Shown here one piece after another: positions 26,403 through 34,864 of a DNA stretch of 64,000 nt (position 1 is its first letter; each line of letters begins with the position of its first letter). The notes under the pieces are model-generated. The model was not told the DNA's origin. It searched no databases and saw nothing but the letters and a program-made list of their open reading frames with translations. The position numbers and the translations under genes were made by a program. Location of the stretch: assembly GCA_024227995.1 (NCBI GenBank), contig CP100467.1:248001-312000 (forward strand), read 5' to 3'. The DNA is from Halomicrococcus gelatinilyticus (GTDB lineage Archaea; Halobacteriota; Halobacteria; Halobacteriales; Haladaptataceae).

Positions 26403-27314
26403 GTGCAGGAGTCTACGAAAGGGTCGCTGATGGTGCTGGGTGCGGCCGCCGGCTTCGGGACCATCGGCATCTTCGGCGAACTGGCCGTGGCCGTCGACCT
26501 GTCGTTCGCGACGCTACTGCCCTTCCGGTTCGCGTTCGCGACGCTGCTCGTGGTCGTCCTCGCTCGCGTCCGCGACTGGTCGTTCCCCGCGACCGCGCGA
26601 GAGTGGGGAGCGACGCTCGTCCTCGGCGTCGTCTACACCGCGATGACGTTGCTGTACTTCTTCTCGCTCAGGTACCTGACCGCGGGGCTCGCGACCATCG
26701 TACTGTACACGTACCCGGCCATCGTCGTCGCACTGTCTGCGGCGGTCCTGCGCGAGACCGTCACCCGCTGGACGGTGGGCGCACTCGCCCTGTCGCTGTC
26801 GGGCGTCGCGCTGGTCGTCGGCGCCGACACGTCCGGTGCAGCGCCGGCCGGCGTGGCCCTCGCGCTCGGCGCGGCGACCTGCTACGCCGTCTACACGGCC
26901 GCGAGTCGCGTCCTCGTGTCGACGCTCACGCCGCGCGCGCTCATGACCGGCGTCCTCGTCGGGACGACCGGCAGTATGGCCGTCTACGGCGCTATCACGA
27001 ACGGCCTCGTGGCGCCCGCCGGCGGCCGCGAGTGGGCCATCGTCGTCGGCCTCGCGCTCGTCGGGACCGTCGCGCCGCTCGTACTCTTCTACGAGGGCGT
27101 CGAGCGACTGGCGGCGAGTCGGGTAGGCATCATCAGCACCGCGGAACCGGTGGTCACCGTCCTCCTCGGCGCGCTCCTCCTCGACGAGGTGGTGACGGCA
27201 GTCTCCGTCGCCGGCGGTGCCCTCGTCCTCGGCGGCGTCCTGCTCGTCCAGCGAACCCGCACCGCCACCCCCGATCGCACCGAACGCATGCCGACCGTCG
27301 ACGGCGACCCCTGA
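26403..27314 (+). CDS. EamA/DMT family transporter
   Basis: 303 aa, ten helices in two homologous EamA halves. The first half includes AAGFGTIGIFGELAVAVDLS and YTAMTLLYFFSLRYLTAGLA / TIVLYTYPAIVVALSAAVLR; the second has VALALGAATCYAVYTAASRV and ISTAEPVVTVLLGALLLDEV. These are drug/metabolite exporters or amino acid exporters; substrate unknown. The GTG at 26403 is preceded by GGGAGG about ten bases upstream, one of the few Shine-Dalgarno-like sites in the window; ATG 26430 is an alternative. Confidence 0.9.
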   Translation: MQESTKGSLMVLGAAAGFGTIGIFGELAVAVDLSFATLLPFRFAFATLLVVVLARVRDWSFPATAREWGATLVLGVVYTAMTLLYFFSLRYLTAGLATIVLYTYPAIVVALSAAVLRETVTRWTVGALALSLSGVALVVGADTSGAAPAGVALALGAATCYAVYTAASRVLVSTLTPRALMTGVLVGTTGSMAVYGAITNGLVAPAGGREWAIVVGLALVGTVAPLVLFYEGVERLAASRVGIISTAEPVVTVLLGALLLDEVVTAVSVAGGALVLGGVLLVQRTRTATPDRTERMPTVDGDP

Positions 27315-27415
27315 ACGCCCTCGACGGCCGTGTCACGGCCTGACGCGCCAATGCTCACCATCTTTGATTAGATAGTGCCACAATACTTTAATTCGCGCAG
27401 TTACAACTCTCGGCC

Positions 27416-27598
27416 ATGGAACCGACAGCTAACCACACTGTTGCAGACGACCAGCTTCCGGACGACCAGCACGAATTCGAGAACTACCTCCCCGGCATGC
27501 CGACCCCGTCGACCGAACCCGGCCGTTTCGAGCGGTTCGTCACGCGGCTGTTCCGCCGTCGCGGCGGCCTCCGCAGGGTCGTCCGCAATCGGTACTGA
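27416..27598 (+). CDS. small hypothetical protein, 60 aa
   Basis: ATG 27416 lies 26 bases after a TATA-like CTTTAATT (27386-27393), a strong leaderless promoter match. The protein begins MEPTANHTVADDQLPDDQHE, has an acidic middle and a basic tail (RFERFVTRLFRRRGGLRRVV). No family is recognised. The basic amphipathic tail could bind membrane or nucleic acid. Its stop is six bases from the stop of the MetF-like gene on the other strand. Confidence 0.55.
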   Translation: MEPTANHTVADDQLPDDQHEFENYLPGMPTPSTEPGRFERFVTRLFRRRGGLRRVVRNRY

Positions 27599-27604
27599 TC
27601 TCTC

Positions 27605-28462
27605 CTACTCCAGTTTGTCCCGTCGCCAGGACTCGGTGTCCGGCACCTGGTTGAACGTGTAGACGTGGACGCCGCGGATGCCGTACTCGGGGTCGTCCGC
27701 GTACGGCGCGAGGCCGTCGACGAGTCCGTCGGGTTCGTACTTCCCGCGCGAGCCGACGAGTTGACGCACGAAGCCGAGGATGCCGCTCGTCTTCTTGAGG
27801 AAGCGGACCGAGTCGCCGACGCCGACCTTCTGTGAGATGCCGAGCAGCTTCTGGTACTTCATCACGCCCGGGATGCCGACCTCGACGGGGAGGTCGACGC
27901 CACGTTCGCGGACGGTGGTTATCCAGTCGAGGACGGCGTCGGGATCGTAGCAGAGCTGGGTCGTGATGTACGTCGCGTAGGGCTCCTTCCGCGCCATCGA
28001 CTCCGCGAGCGTCTCGTCGGAGAGGAAGTCGTGGCCTTCCGGATAGCCGGTGATTCCCACGTCCTCGAAGGAGTGGTCGAGCTCCTCCAGCGCCGTGAGG
28101 AGCTCGTACGCGGACTCGAACTCCCCGACCGGCTCCTCCCGGTCGCCGCCCGGGACGAAGACGTCGGTGATTCCGGCGTCGGTGAGGCGGCCGGCGATCT
28201 CGTCGAGGTGCTCCTCGTCGCGCACGTACCGCGCGGCGACGTGCGGGATTACCTCGTACCCCTCGGCCGCGGCCCGTTCGGACCACTCTATCGTCGCCTC
28301 GAGCCCCAGCGACGGCGACGCGGTGATCGTGATGGACGCTCCCTCCGGGAGGTACTCCATCTGTTCGCCGAAGCTGTCGAACGGCATCAGCTCGAACCGG
28401 GGGTCCGCGAGGAGTTCGACCGTGCCGTCGGCCGTCGTGGTCGACGATGATCCCAGTGACAT
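27605..28462 (-). CDS. methylenetetrahydrofolate reductase family protein (MetF-like)
   Basis: 285 aa flavin-dependent TIM barrel that interconverts methylene- and methyl-tetrahydrofolate. Recognisable parts: MEYLPEGASITITASPSLGL, VIPHVAARYVRDEEHLDEIA, ITDVFVPGGDREEPVGEFES, VGITGYPEGHDFLSDETLAE, THxQLC-like YITTQLCYDPDAVLDWITTV, VDLPVEVGIPGVMKYQKLLG and HVYTFNQVPDTESWRRD. This is the short archaeal/bacterial form without a regulatory domain. In this neighbourhood it may run oxidatively, taking methyl groups from demethylases toward formate, or reductively for methionine. It is divergent from folD2. Confidence 0.88.
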   Translation of the reverse strand: MSLGSSSTTTADGTVELLADPRFELMPFDSFGEQMEYLPEGASITITASPSLGLEATIEWSERAAAEGYEVIPHVAARYVRDEEHLDEIAGRLTDAGITDVFVPGGDREEPVGEFESAYELLTALEELDHSFEDVGITGYPEGHDFLSDETLAESMARKEPYATYITTQLCYDPDAVLDWITTVRERGVDLPVEVGIPGVMKYQKLLGISQKVGVGDSVRFLKKTSGILGFVRQLVGSRGKYEPDGLVDGLAPYADDPEYGIRGVHVYTFNQVPDTESWRRDKLE

Positions 28463-28830
28463 GGTGCTACCGTCGATGACCGTGGTCCGCCGGGTGCTCT
28501 CGCGGGGTGGTCCCCTGTCGACGCTGCGTCTGTCGTCCGCTGCCGCCGGGTGTCGTCATCGTGTACCACGGGCGGGCAGGGCGAAGTTATGTCTTTCCCA
28601 GCGACCGACACCACGCGCGCCGTCTTCGTCGGCGAATCCGGTGGACGTCGGCGCACTGTCGCCTGTCGGTGGCGTTCTCGCGTCGCTCGACGACGCGCAT
28701 CCTCACTCCGTCGTCGGACGTCTCGTCGCGCCGACAACACCTGACGACGAAGTAACACGTTGTGGAACGGCCGCGTCGACCCGGTGATTTGATAGCGTCC
28801 ATCTCGATTGTGACGCCGTGTCGCCCGCGA
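28463..28830. other. intergenic region between metF-like gene and folD2
   Basis: About 370 bases with no credible gene on either strand. It holds a minus-strand TATA-like CATAACTTCG near 28588-28597 (about 125 bases before the metF start) and a plus-strand A+T-rich GATTTGATAG near 28785-28794, the likely promoter for the leader ORF and folD2. Confidence 0.5.
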
Positions 28831-28851
28831 GCGGCCGCCGACGGCGGCCGC
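28831..28851 (+). promoter_or_regulatory. perfect 9-bp hairpin in the folD2 leader
   Basis: GCGGCCGCC, GAC, GGCGGCCGC forms a perfect stem of nine G/C pairs with a three-base loop. It lies 25 bases before the short leader ORF and 60 bases before the folD2 start, downstream of the likely promoter, so it would be in the mRNA leader. Confidence 0.5.
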
Positions 28852-28875
28852 CGGGCCACGGAACGGTGAACGAGC

Positions 28876-28914
28876 ATGAACTGTGACCCCGACAACGGAC
28901 GCTGGTACCGGTGA
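28876..28914 (+). CDS. 12-codon leader peptide overlapping the folD2 start
   Basis: ATG 28876 encodes MNCDPDNGRWYR and stops at TGA 28912-28914, which overlaps the GTG start of folD2 (GTGA). The arrangement would let ribosomes finishing the peptide restart at folD2, so the leader could couple or control folD2 translation. The small size means chance is possible; support comes from the exact overlap and from similar arrangements before two other genes here. Confidence 0.35.
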   Translation: MNCDPDNGRWYR

Positions 28915-29804
28915 CGAACGTACTCGACGGCAACGCCGTGAGCGAATCGATCCGCGATGACCTGGCGGACTGCATCGACACGCTGACCCACGAGGGCGTC
29001 ACGCCCGGTCTCGCGACCGTGCTGATGAGCGAGGACCCGGCGAGCGAGACGTACGTCTCGATGAAACAGCAGGCGTGCGACGACCTCGGCATCGAGAGCA
29101 TCCACCGCGAACTGGACGCCGACGCCCCCGCCGGCGACCTGTACGGGGTCGTCGACGAACTGAACGCGGACCCGGCCGTCCACGGCATCCTCGTCCAGAT
29201 GCCCGTCCCCGACCACGTGGACGAGCGGACGGTCCTCCGGAGCATCGACCCAGTCAAGGACGTCGACGGCTTCCACCCCGAGAACGTCGGTCGCCTCGTC
29301 GCCGGGGACGCGCGGTTCAAGCCCTGCACGCCCCACGGCGTCCAGAAACTCCTCGCCGCCGCGGACGTCGACCCCGAGGGCAAGGACGCGGTCGTCGTCG
29401 GACGCTCCGACATCGTCGGCAAGCCGATGATGAACCTCCTGATACAGAAGGCACCCGGCGGAAACGCGACCACGACCGTCTGCCACTCCCGGACGCGGGA
29501 CCTCGCCGAGAAGACGCGGTCGGCCGACATCCTCGTCGCCGCTGCGGGGCGGCCCCAGTTCATCGACGGGTCGATGATCGGAGAGGGTGCGACGGTGATC
29601 GACGTGGGCGTCAACCGCGTGGATGCGGACACCGAGAAGGGCTACGAACTCGTCGGCGACGTCGACTTCGAGAGCGCGCGCGAGACGGCCGGCGTCATCA
29701 CGCCGGTGCCGGGCGGCGTCGGACCGATGACCATCACGATGCTGCTGTACAACACGGTGAAGGCAGCGGGAATCCAGGAGGACGTCGCCGTGGACCTGCC
29801 GTGA
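28911..29804 (+). CDS. folD: bifunctional methylenetetrahydrofolate dehydrogenase/methenyltetrahydrofolate cyclohydrolase
   Basis: 297 aa. The substrate-site Tyr and Lys are standard (SETYVSMKQQACDDLGI), as are VQMPVPDHVDERTV, KDVDGFHPENVGRLVAGD, the NAD-fold GRSDIVGKPMMNLLIQKAP, TVCHSRTRDLAEKTRSADI and the end TPVPGGVGPMTITMLLYNTV. It links methylene- and 10-formyl-tetrahydrofolate, the middle of the one-carbon route. It is the canonical partner of the diverged copy at 23269. The start is GTG 28911, overlapped by a leader peptide stop. Its C-terminus (EDVAVDLP) is slightly long. Confidence 0.95.
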   Translation: MTNVLDGNAVSESIRDDLADCIDTLTHEGVTPGLATVLMSEDPASETYVSMKQQACDDLGIESIHRELDADAPAGDLYGVVDELNADPAVHGILVQMPVPDHVDERTVLRSIDPVKDVDGFHPENVGRLVAGDARFKPCTPHGVQKLLAAADVDPEGKDAVVVGRSDIVGKPMMNLLIQKAPGGNATTTVCHSRTRDLAEKTRSADILVAAAGRPQFIDGSMIGEGATVIDVGVNRVDADTEKGYELVGDVDFESARETAGVITPVPGGVGPMTITMLLYNTVKAAGIQEDVAVDLP

Positions 29805-30088
29805 GCCGACGCGTCTAGCCAGCGACGTGATACGTCTTGTTTCGCGCAGTCAGTCTTCGTCGTCCTCGCCGACGGAAAATCGGCCCACCTCGCCCGACGA
29901 CGGTGAATCCGGTCACTGACTGGCGATTCTCCGGTCGACGCACGGTGTCGCCCCCGGTGGACTTATCAGTCAGTTACGACGTCCGTTAGGCGTACGAGCG
30001 CCGCGGTCGAGTGCTCGCGGGACTCGACAGGTTCGGCATCGTGGTCGGTCCGTCCCGCAGCGACCCGCCGGCGCCGGGAGACAGAGCC

Positions 30089-31357
30089 ATGAGCCAGGAC
30101 ACCCCCGACCTCGTCGACTTCGCGGACATCGAGGCCGCCCAGGAGCGCCTCGACGACCCGTCGGTGGTCAAACACACGCCGGTCGAACGGAGCACCACTT
30201 TCGAATCGATGACCGAGGCCGAGGAGGTCAGCCTGAAACTCGAGCACCTCCAGTGGACGGGCTCGTTCAAGACCAGGGGCGCGTACAACAAGATCCGCGC
30301 CTGCCTGGAGGACGGCGACGTCGACGGGGTCGTCGCCGCGAGCGCCGGCAACCACGCCCAGGGCGTCGCCCTCGCGGCGACGACCCTCGGCGTCGAGTCG
30401 ACCATCGTCATGCCGCGGAACGCACCGCAGACGAAGATCGACGCGACGCGCGGGTACGGGGCGACGGTCGAACTCGTCGGTCGCGACTTCCAGGCGGCCA
30501 TGTCACACGCCCAGGAGCTGACCGAAGGGACGACCGCCGAGTTCGTCCACGCGTACGACGACCCGGCCATCGTCGCCGGCCAGGGAACCCTCGGCGTGGA
30601 GATGTACGAGGACGCCCCCTCCGTCGACACCGTGGTCGTCCCCATCGGCGGCGGCGGACTCGTCAGCGGCATCGCGACGGCGTTCGCCGACCTCGCACCC
30701 GAGACGCGCGTCGTCGGCGTCCAGGCCGACGGTGCGGCGACGGTCCCCGACAGCCTCGACAAGGGCGTGCCGCAGACGCTCGACTCGGTCGACACCATCG
30801 CCGACGGCATCGCGACCGGCGGCATCTCCGAGTTGACGCTCTCGATAATCGAGCGGCACGTCGACGAGGTGGTGACGGTCACCAACAGCGAGATCGCCGA
30901 CGCCGTCATCCTGCTGATGGAGCGTGCGAAGCAGGTCGTCGAGGGGGCCGGCGCGGCCGCCGTCGCGGCGATGCTGAGCGACGACCTCGACGTGGCCGGC
31001 GAGCACGTGATGCCGCTGTTGTGCGGCGGGAACCTCGACATGACGATGCTCCGGGCCGTCCTCGTCCACACCCTCACCCGTCGGAAGCAGATCCTGCGGC
31101 TGCGCGTCCACATCGAGGACCGACCCGGCAAGATGGCGGAGCTCTCGGAGGTCATCGCGGACCACGACGCCAACATCCAGACCGTCCGCCACGACCGCGC
31201 GCTGGAGGACCTCGACGTCGGCGAGGCCTACCTCATCTTCCAGGTCGAGACCAGCGGGGCGGGTCACGCCGAGAACATCATCGAGTCCATCGCGGACCAC
31301 GGCTACCAGGTCGACGTGGTGAACAGGGTGTCCACCGACCGCCCTGTCGACGTCTGA
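30089..31357 (+). CDS. ilvA: threonine/serine dehydratase with ACT domain
   Basis: 422 aa PLP enzyme. The Schiff-base Lys61 is in WTGSFKTRGAYNK, the phosphate loop is PIGGGGLVSGIATAF, and the substrate loop is ASAGNHAQGVALAA. Residues about 335-422 form a C-terminal ACT domain (LRVHIEDRPGKMAELSEVIA) that would bind an amino acid effector. It deaminates threonine to 2-oxobutanoate (isoleucine) or serine to pyruvate. Here serine from glycine plus methylene-tetrahydrofolate would be a natural substrate, and a RidA gene that clears the enamine product lies 5 kb away. The ATG at 30089 is chosen; the frame is open upstream without similarity. Confidence 0.92.
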   Translation: MSQDTPDLVDFADIEAAQERLDDPSVVKHTPVERSTTFESMTEAEEVSLKLEHLQWTGSFKTRGAYNKIRACLEDGDVDGVVAASAGNHAQGVALAATTLGVESTIVMPRNAPQTKIDATRGYGATVELVGRDFQAAMSHAQELTEGTTAEFVHAYDDPAIVAGQGTLGVEMYEDAPSVDTVVVPIGGGGLVSGIATAFADLAPETRVVGVQADGAATVPDSLDKGVPQTLDSVDTIADGIATGGISELTLSIIERHVDEVVTVTNSEIADAVILLMERAKQVVEGAGAAAVAAMLSDDLDVAGEHVMPLLCGGNLDMTMLRAVLVHTLTRRKQILRLRVHIEDRPGKMAELSEVIADHDANIQTVRHDRALEDLDVGEAYLIFQVETSGAGHAENIIESIADHGYQVDVVNRVSTDRPVDV

Positions 31358-31501
31358 GACCATCGTCCGTCAATCGCCATCGGGCGGCGTCTTCGACGTG
31401 TCACTCACGGCAATTATCACGGCACCGACACCCACGCCACCCTGGCAACGATTGCCGGGTGTGTTAAAAACACCCAAATTATTCAATACCAACGCTTATT
31501 T

Positions 31502-31515
31502 AACTTCATAAAGTT
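31502..31515. promoter_or_regulatory. A+T-rich region with an inverted repeat before the BCCT unit
   Basis: AACTT, CATA, AAGTT is an inverted repeat in the most A+T-rich stretch here (31467-31520, including TTATTCAATA and CTTATTTAACTT). It is about 25 bases before ATG 31537, so it overlaps where a TATA box or operator should be. The transporter may therefore be regulated, for example by salt or substrate. Confidence 0.4.
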
Positions 31516-31536
31516 CCAACTGTCGAGGCCCGTCAT

Positions 31537-31824
31537 ATGACAGTTGTTGACAATCAACGGGTCACCGGCCACTCGACGGAGGTGCGACGTCGCGACGGTC
31601 AGCAGGTCATGAGCAACGATATCCCCCGCCTCGGCGATTGCCGCGACACGGACGAGGCACAGGGAGTGGTGGACGACGGCGACGTAACTGTCATTCGGGC
31701 TATCGAAATCCTCGGCCGGAGCGGTTCGGGGAACGTTCGCGCACGAACTGACCAAACACACGATCACACCACGATACGCATGTACGAACCTACGCTCGAA
31801 TCAGCGAGAGGTGGTCACTCATGA
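31537..31824 (+). CDS. possible coupled upstream gene of the BCCT transporter, 95 aa
   Basis: The frame from ATG 31537 (MTVVDNQRVTGHSTEVRRRD) runs to a TGA that overlaps the BCCT start (ATGA). The protein is mixed, not strongly acidic (GVVDDGDVTVIRAIEILGRS, TTIRMYEPTLESARGGHS), and matches no family I know. It may be a real small gene, or only a translated leader that couples ribosomes to the transporter start. The promoter-like sequence just upstream supports that at least transcription starts here. Confidence 0.4.
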   Translation: MTVVDNQRVTGHSTEVRRRDGQQVMSNDIPRLGDCRDTDEAQGVVDDGDVTVIRAIEILGRSGSGNVRARTDQTHDHTTIRMYEPTLESARGGHS

Positions 31825-33578
31825 CCGACGGAGAGACGGCGGACGGCGACGACGGGATGTCGGATGGACTGCAGGTGGAACTGTTCCACCCCGAGTCCGA
31901 CAGGGAACCGGGCGACACGAACATCCAGAAGTACGGGTTCGACATCCACCCCGTCGTCTTCCCCGTGGCGCTTGCGATCATCGCGCTGTTCATCGCCGTC
32001 ACGGTCGTACTGGGAGCGGACGCCGCAGGCGTGTACGAGGACATCTTCAACTTCATAAACAACAGGTTCGGCTGGTTCTACATCCTCGCGGTGAACGTCT
32101 TCATCGTCACCATCCTGTACTTCGCCATCAGCAAGTACGGCAACATCAGGATCGGCGGCGTGGAGGCCGAGAAGGAGTTCAGCGACTTCTCGTGGATGGC
32201 CATGCTGTTCAGCGCCGGCATGGGGATCGGCCTCATGTTCTTCAGCGTGTCCGAGCCGATGTACTACTTCCAGAACGTTCCCGGGTTCTACGAGGCCCAG
32301 CCCGAGACCAGTGCCGCGGGCGTCGCCGCGTTGACCCAGACGTTCTTCCACTGGGGCTTCTCGCCCTGGGCCATCTACGGCCTCGTGGGTCTCGGACTCG
32401 CCTTCTTCTCGTTCAACCGCGGGCTGCCGCTGACGTTCCGGTCGATCTTCTGGCCGCTACTGGGCGACCGCATCTACGGCTGGCCGGGCCACGTCATCGA
32501 CCTCGTCACTGTGTTCGCGACGCTGTTCGGACTCGCGACCTCGCTCGGTCTCGGGGTCGCGCAGGTCAACCGGGGCATGTCGTACGTGGGCGGCAACATC
32601 CTCGGAATCGTCGACGTTCCGACGGGGACGGTTCCGCAGATACTGCTCATCGCGGGCATCACCGCCATCGCGACGCTGTCCGTCGCCGCCGGTCTCGAGA
32701 ACGGCGTCCGGCGCCTGAGCACCATCAACCTCTACCTGATGCTCCTGCTGCTCGGGTTCCTGCTCGTCGTCGGCCCGACCGTCTACATCCTCGGTGGACT
32801 CGTCAGCGGTCTCGGGTCGTACCTCGGCAACTTCGCGTCGCTGTCGTTCTTCACCGGCACCATCGGTGAGGGCGGCGGAACCGTCACCGCCTGGACCGTC
32901 TTCTACTGGGGCTGGTGGATCGCGTGGTCGCCGTTCGTCGGGATGTTCATCGCGCGCATCTCGAAGGGACGCACCGTCAGGGAGTTCGTCCTCGGCGTGC
33001 TGTTCCTGCCCGCGCTGTTCTCGTTCGTCTGGCTGGCCACGTTCGGCGGAAGCGCGCTGTTCCTCGAACTGCAGGGCGCTGGAGGTGTGCTCGGTCCATA
33101 CAACGCGGAGGGACAGACCGTGGCGATGTTCGCCATGCTGGACCAGTTCCCGCTCGGAGCGCTGTCCGGCATCCTCGCCACGCTGCTCGTGGTCACGTTC
33201 TTCGTCACGTCTTCCGACTCCGGGTCGCTGGTCATCGACCACCTGACCTCGGGCGGCAAGCACGACGTGCCGAAGACCCAGCGCATCTTCTGGGCGGTCA
33301 CCGAAGGGGCGGTCGCCGCAATCCTGCTGTACGGCGGCGGTCTGGGCGCGCTCCAGACGGCAGCCATCACGACCGGCCTCCCCTTCGCCGTCATCCTGTG
33401 CCTGATGTGTTACACGGTGTATCTCGGACTCAGCAACGAGTACGAGATCCTCGAATCCGAGGCGTTCTCGGACCGCATCGAGGACATGACCGAGGCAGGC
33501 GACGTCGACGTCGTGCGGACCAGCAGGGAGACGGTGACGGACATCCGGGAGAGCGACGACGCACAGAGCAGCGACTGA
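31821..33578 (+). CDS. BCCT family transporter (betaine/choline/carnitine type)
   Basis: 585 aa, 12 helices. Sodium-coupled importer of quaternary-ammonium or sulfonium osmolytes such as glycine betaine, choline, carnitine or DMSP. The signatures are FSAGMGIGLMFFSVSEPMYY, FFHWGFSPWAIYGLVGL and YWGWWIAWSPFVGMFIARISKGRTVREF. The glycine stretch GMGIGL helps to define substrate and cation use, and the aromatic cage segment WGWWIAWSPFVG is kept. The N-terminus (about 45 residues) and C-terminus are acidic and cytosolic. It lies among demethylation and C1 genes, so import for catabolism as well as osmoprotection is plausible. Confidence 0.95.
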   Translation: MTDGETADGDDGMSDGLQVELFHPESDREPGDTNIQKYGFDIHPVVFPVALAIIALFIAVTVVLGADAAGVYEDIFNFINNRFGWFYILAVNVFIVTILYFAISKYGNIRIGGVEAEKEFSDFSWMAMLFSAGMGIGLMFFSVSEPMYYFQNVPGFYEAQPETSAAGVAALTQTFFHWGFSPWAIYGLVGLGLAFFSFNRGLPLTFRSIFWPLLGDRIYGWPGHVIDLVTVFATLFGLATSLGLGVAQVNRGMSYVGGNILGIVDVPTGTVPQILLIAGITAIATLSVAAGLENGVRRLSTINLYLMLLLLGFLLVVGPTVYILGGLVSGLGSYLGNFASLSFFTGTIGEGGGTVTAWTVFYWGWWIAWSPFVGMFIARISKGRTVREFVLGVLFLPALFSFVWLATFGGSALFLELQGAGGVLGPYNAEGQTVAMFAMLDQFPLGALSGILATLLVVTFFVTSSDSGSLVIDHLTSGGKHDVPKTQRIFWAVTEGAVAAILLYGGGLGALQTAAITTGLPFAVILCLMCYTVYLGLSNEYEILESEAFSDRIEDMTEAGDVDVVRTSRETVTDIRESDDAQSSD

Positions 33579-33597
33579 CGCCCTCCGGCGACTTTTC

Positions 33598-33613
33598 GGG
33601 TTCGTTCGAACCC
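33598..33613 (+). terminator. hairpin after the BCCT gene
   Basis: GGGTTCG, TT, CGAACCC is a perfect 7-bp inverted repeat, 20 bases past the BCCT stop and just after a TTTT run. Archaeal terminators usually rely on T runs, so this may act as a transcript end or stabiliser. Confidence 0.4.
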
Positions 33614-33822
33614 CGCAACGGCACTGCTTCGTTCCGACAGTCGTGACGCTGTCGCCACGACGATTCCGTCCCCGGCGACACGTCACGCTCCTGCACCGTC
33701 CGTGGCTCGATTCAGTTCGACCGCGCCTCCCGAGAGCCCACGGCCGTCCGAGACACCGCTGGCGTCCTCGGAGGCCCCTCGGCGACGTTCGACCGCCACG
33801 AACAGATCGCCGTCTCGGACCG

Positions 33823-34038
33823 TCAGTAGTACTTCCACTCCTCGTCGTCGCTCGCACGCCGGACCTCGTCGTCGTCGCGCTCGTCGCCTGGCCACCGGAT
33901 GCCGTCGCCGCGCAGGCCTCTGTAGGCGACGCCGGCGAGCGCGACGAGCATGAGAACGAGCACGACAGTCCCGGCCAGCACGGCCACCGTGGCTCCCGCA
34001 GCGACGACGCCGACGAGCAGGGGTGTCGCGAGTCCCAT
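33823..34038 (-). CDS. small membrane protein, 71 aa
   Basis: The ATG at 34038 opens one long or two short hydrophobic helices (ATPLLVGVVAAGATVAVLAG, VVLVLMLVALAGVAYRGL) followed by an acidic cytosolic tail (DERDDDEVRRASDDEEWKYY). The frame stays open upstream but is Ser/Arg-rich, a shadow of the next gene. No family is recognised. It follows the membrane gene at 34082 on the same strand by 43 bases, so they are probably cotranscribed. Confidence 0.7.
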   Translation of the reverse strand: MGLATPLLVGVVAAGATVAVLAGTVVLVLMLVALAGVAYRGLRGDGIRWPGDERDDDEVRRASDDEEWKYY

Positions 34039-34081
34039 ACCGGGGCCACGGGAGCCAGACGGAAATCGCTTTCTCGGCCGC

Positions 34082-34675
34082 TCAGGAACCGAGCTCGGAC
34101 TCGATGGACCGATCTGCGTGCACCCACTTCCGCGCCGGCCCGCCGATGCCGACGGCGGCCAGGACGGTCCATGCGACGACGGCGGCGAGCAGCGGAAGGA
34201 GCAACCAGCCGGCCGCGCTGAGCGCGCCGCCGACGACGAGTCCCGTCCAGGGCCGACGCGCACCGAACACGTCGGTGACGGTGGTTCCGACGACGACGAA
34301 CCCGAAGCCCGCCAGTGCCAGGACGACGCCGCCGACGACGGCCGACACGGTCGCGACGTCGACGCCGATCCGCGCCATCTGGCTGTAGGCGTACGTTCCG
34401 AGGAAGCCGACGAGCGCGTACGCCAGGACGCCGTAGACGGCCGCGGCCAGGGGCCGCTCCAGGAAGGCCTCGACGGACCGGTCGACGACGCTGTCGTACT
34501 GATACAACAGGACACCACCGAACGCGACCACGAGCAGGAACGACGCCGCGGCGCGGACTCGCCCCGGTGCGTCGACGACGACGGACGGTCCGATGGGTCG
34601 CGCCGCGGCCGCGCCCGGCCCGACTGCGAGTCCCGCCAGCGCCGCCGCCAGCCGTGTCGTGTGTCTCGCTATCAT
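34082..34675 (-). CDS. haloarchaeal integral membrane protein, 197 aa
   Basis: The N-terminal helix (RLAAALAGLAVGPGAAAARP) may be a signal peptide. About four more helices follow (RAAASFLLVVAFGGVLLYQY, AAAVYGVLAYALVGFLGTYA, VVGGVVLALAGFGFVVVGTT, GWLLLPLLAAVVAWTVLAAV). The soluble segment DSVVDRSVEAFLERPLAAAV links the first two. It looks like other haloarchaeal four-helix membrane proteins that cannot be assigned a function. Cotranscribed with the small membrane protein at 33823. Confidence 0.75.
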   Translation of the reverse strand: MIARHTTRLAAALAGLAVGPGAAAARPIGPSVVVDAPGRVRAAASFLLVVAFGGVLLYQYDSVVDRSVEAFLERPLAAAVYGVLAYALVGFLGTYAYSQMARIGVDVATVSAVVGGVVLALAGFGFVVVGTTVTDVFGARRPWTGLVVGGALSAAGWLLLPLLAAVVAWTVLAAVGIGGPARKWVHADRSIESELGS

Positions 34676-34864
34676 GACACTGCAATCGGCCGGCCCCCCG
34701 GAAAACCTGTCGGTGGTTCTCGATTCGCGTCGACGGGTCCCGCTTCCTTCGGGCCGGGCGTCTCCAGTCCTCCGTCAGCACGTACCCTCCGGCAGGGGAC
34801 GCCGTGAGCGTCCGCGAGACGGGCCGACAAACCACTTATCACGTTTGCCACGGTAGCACGCAAC

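Noticed and set aside
31483-31767. 94-codon frame on the minus strand opposite the leader of the BCCT gene
   Set aside because: It ends inside the A+T-rich promoter region, has an atypical Cys/Val-rich composition, and no promoter of its own.
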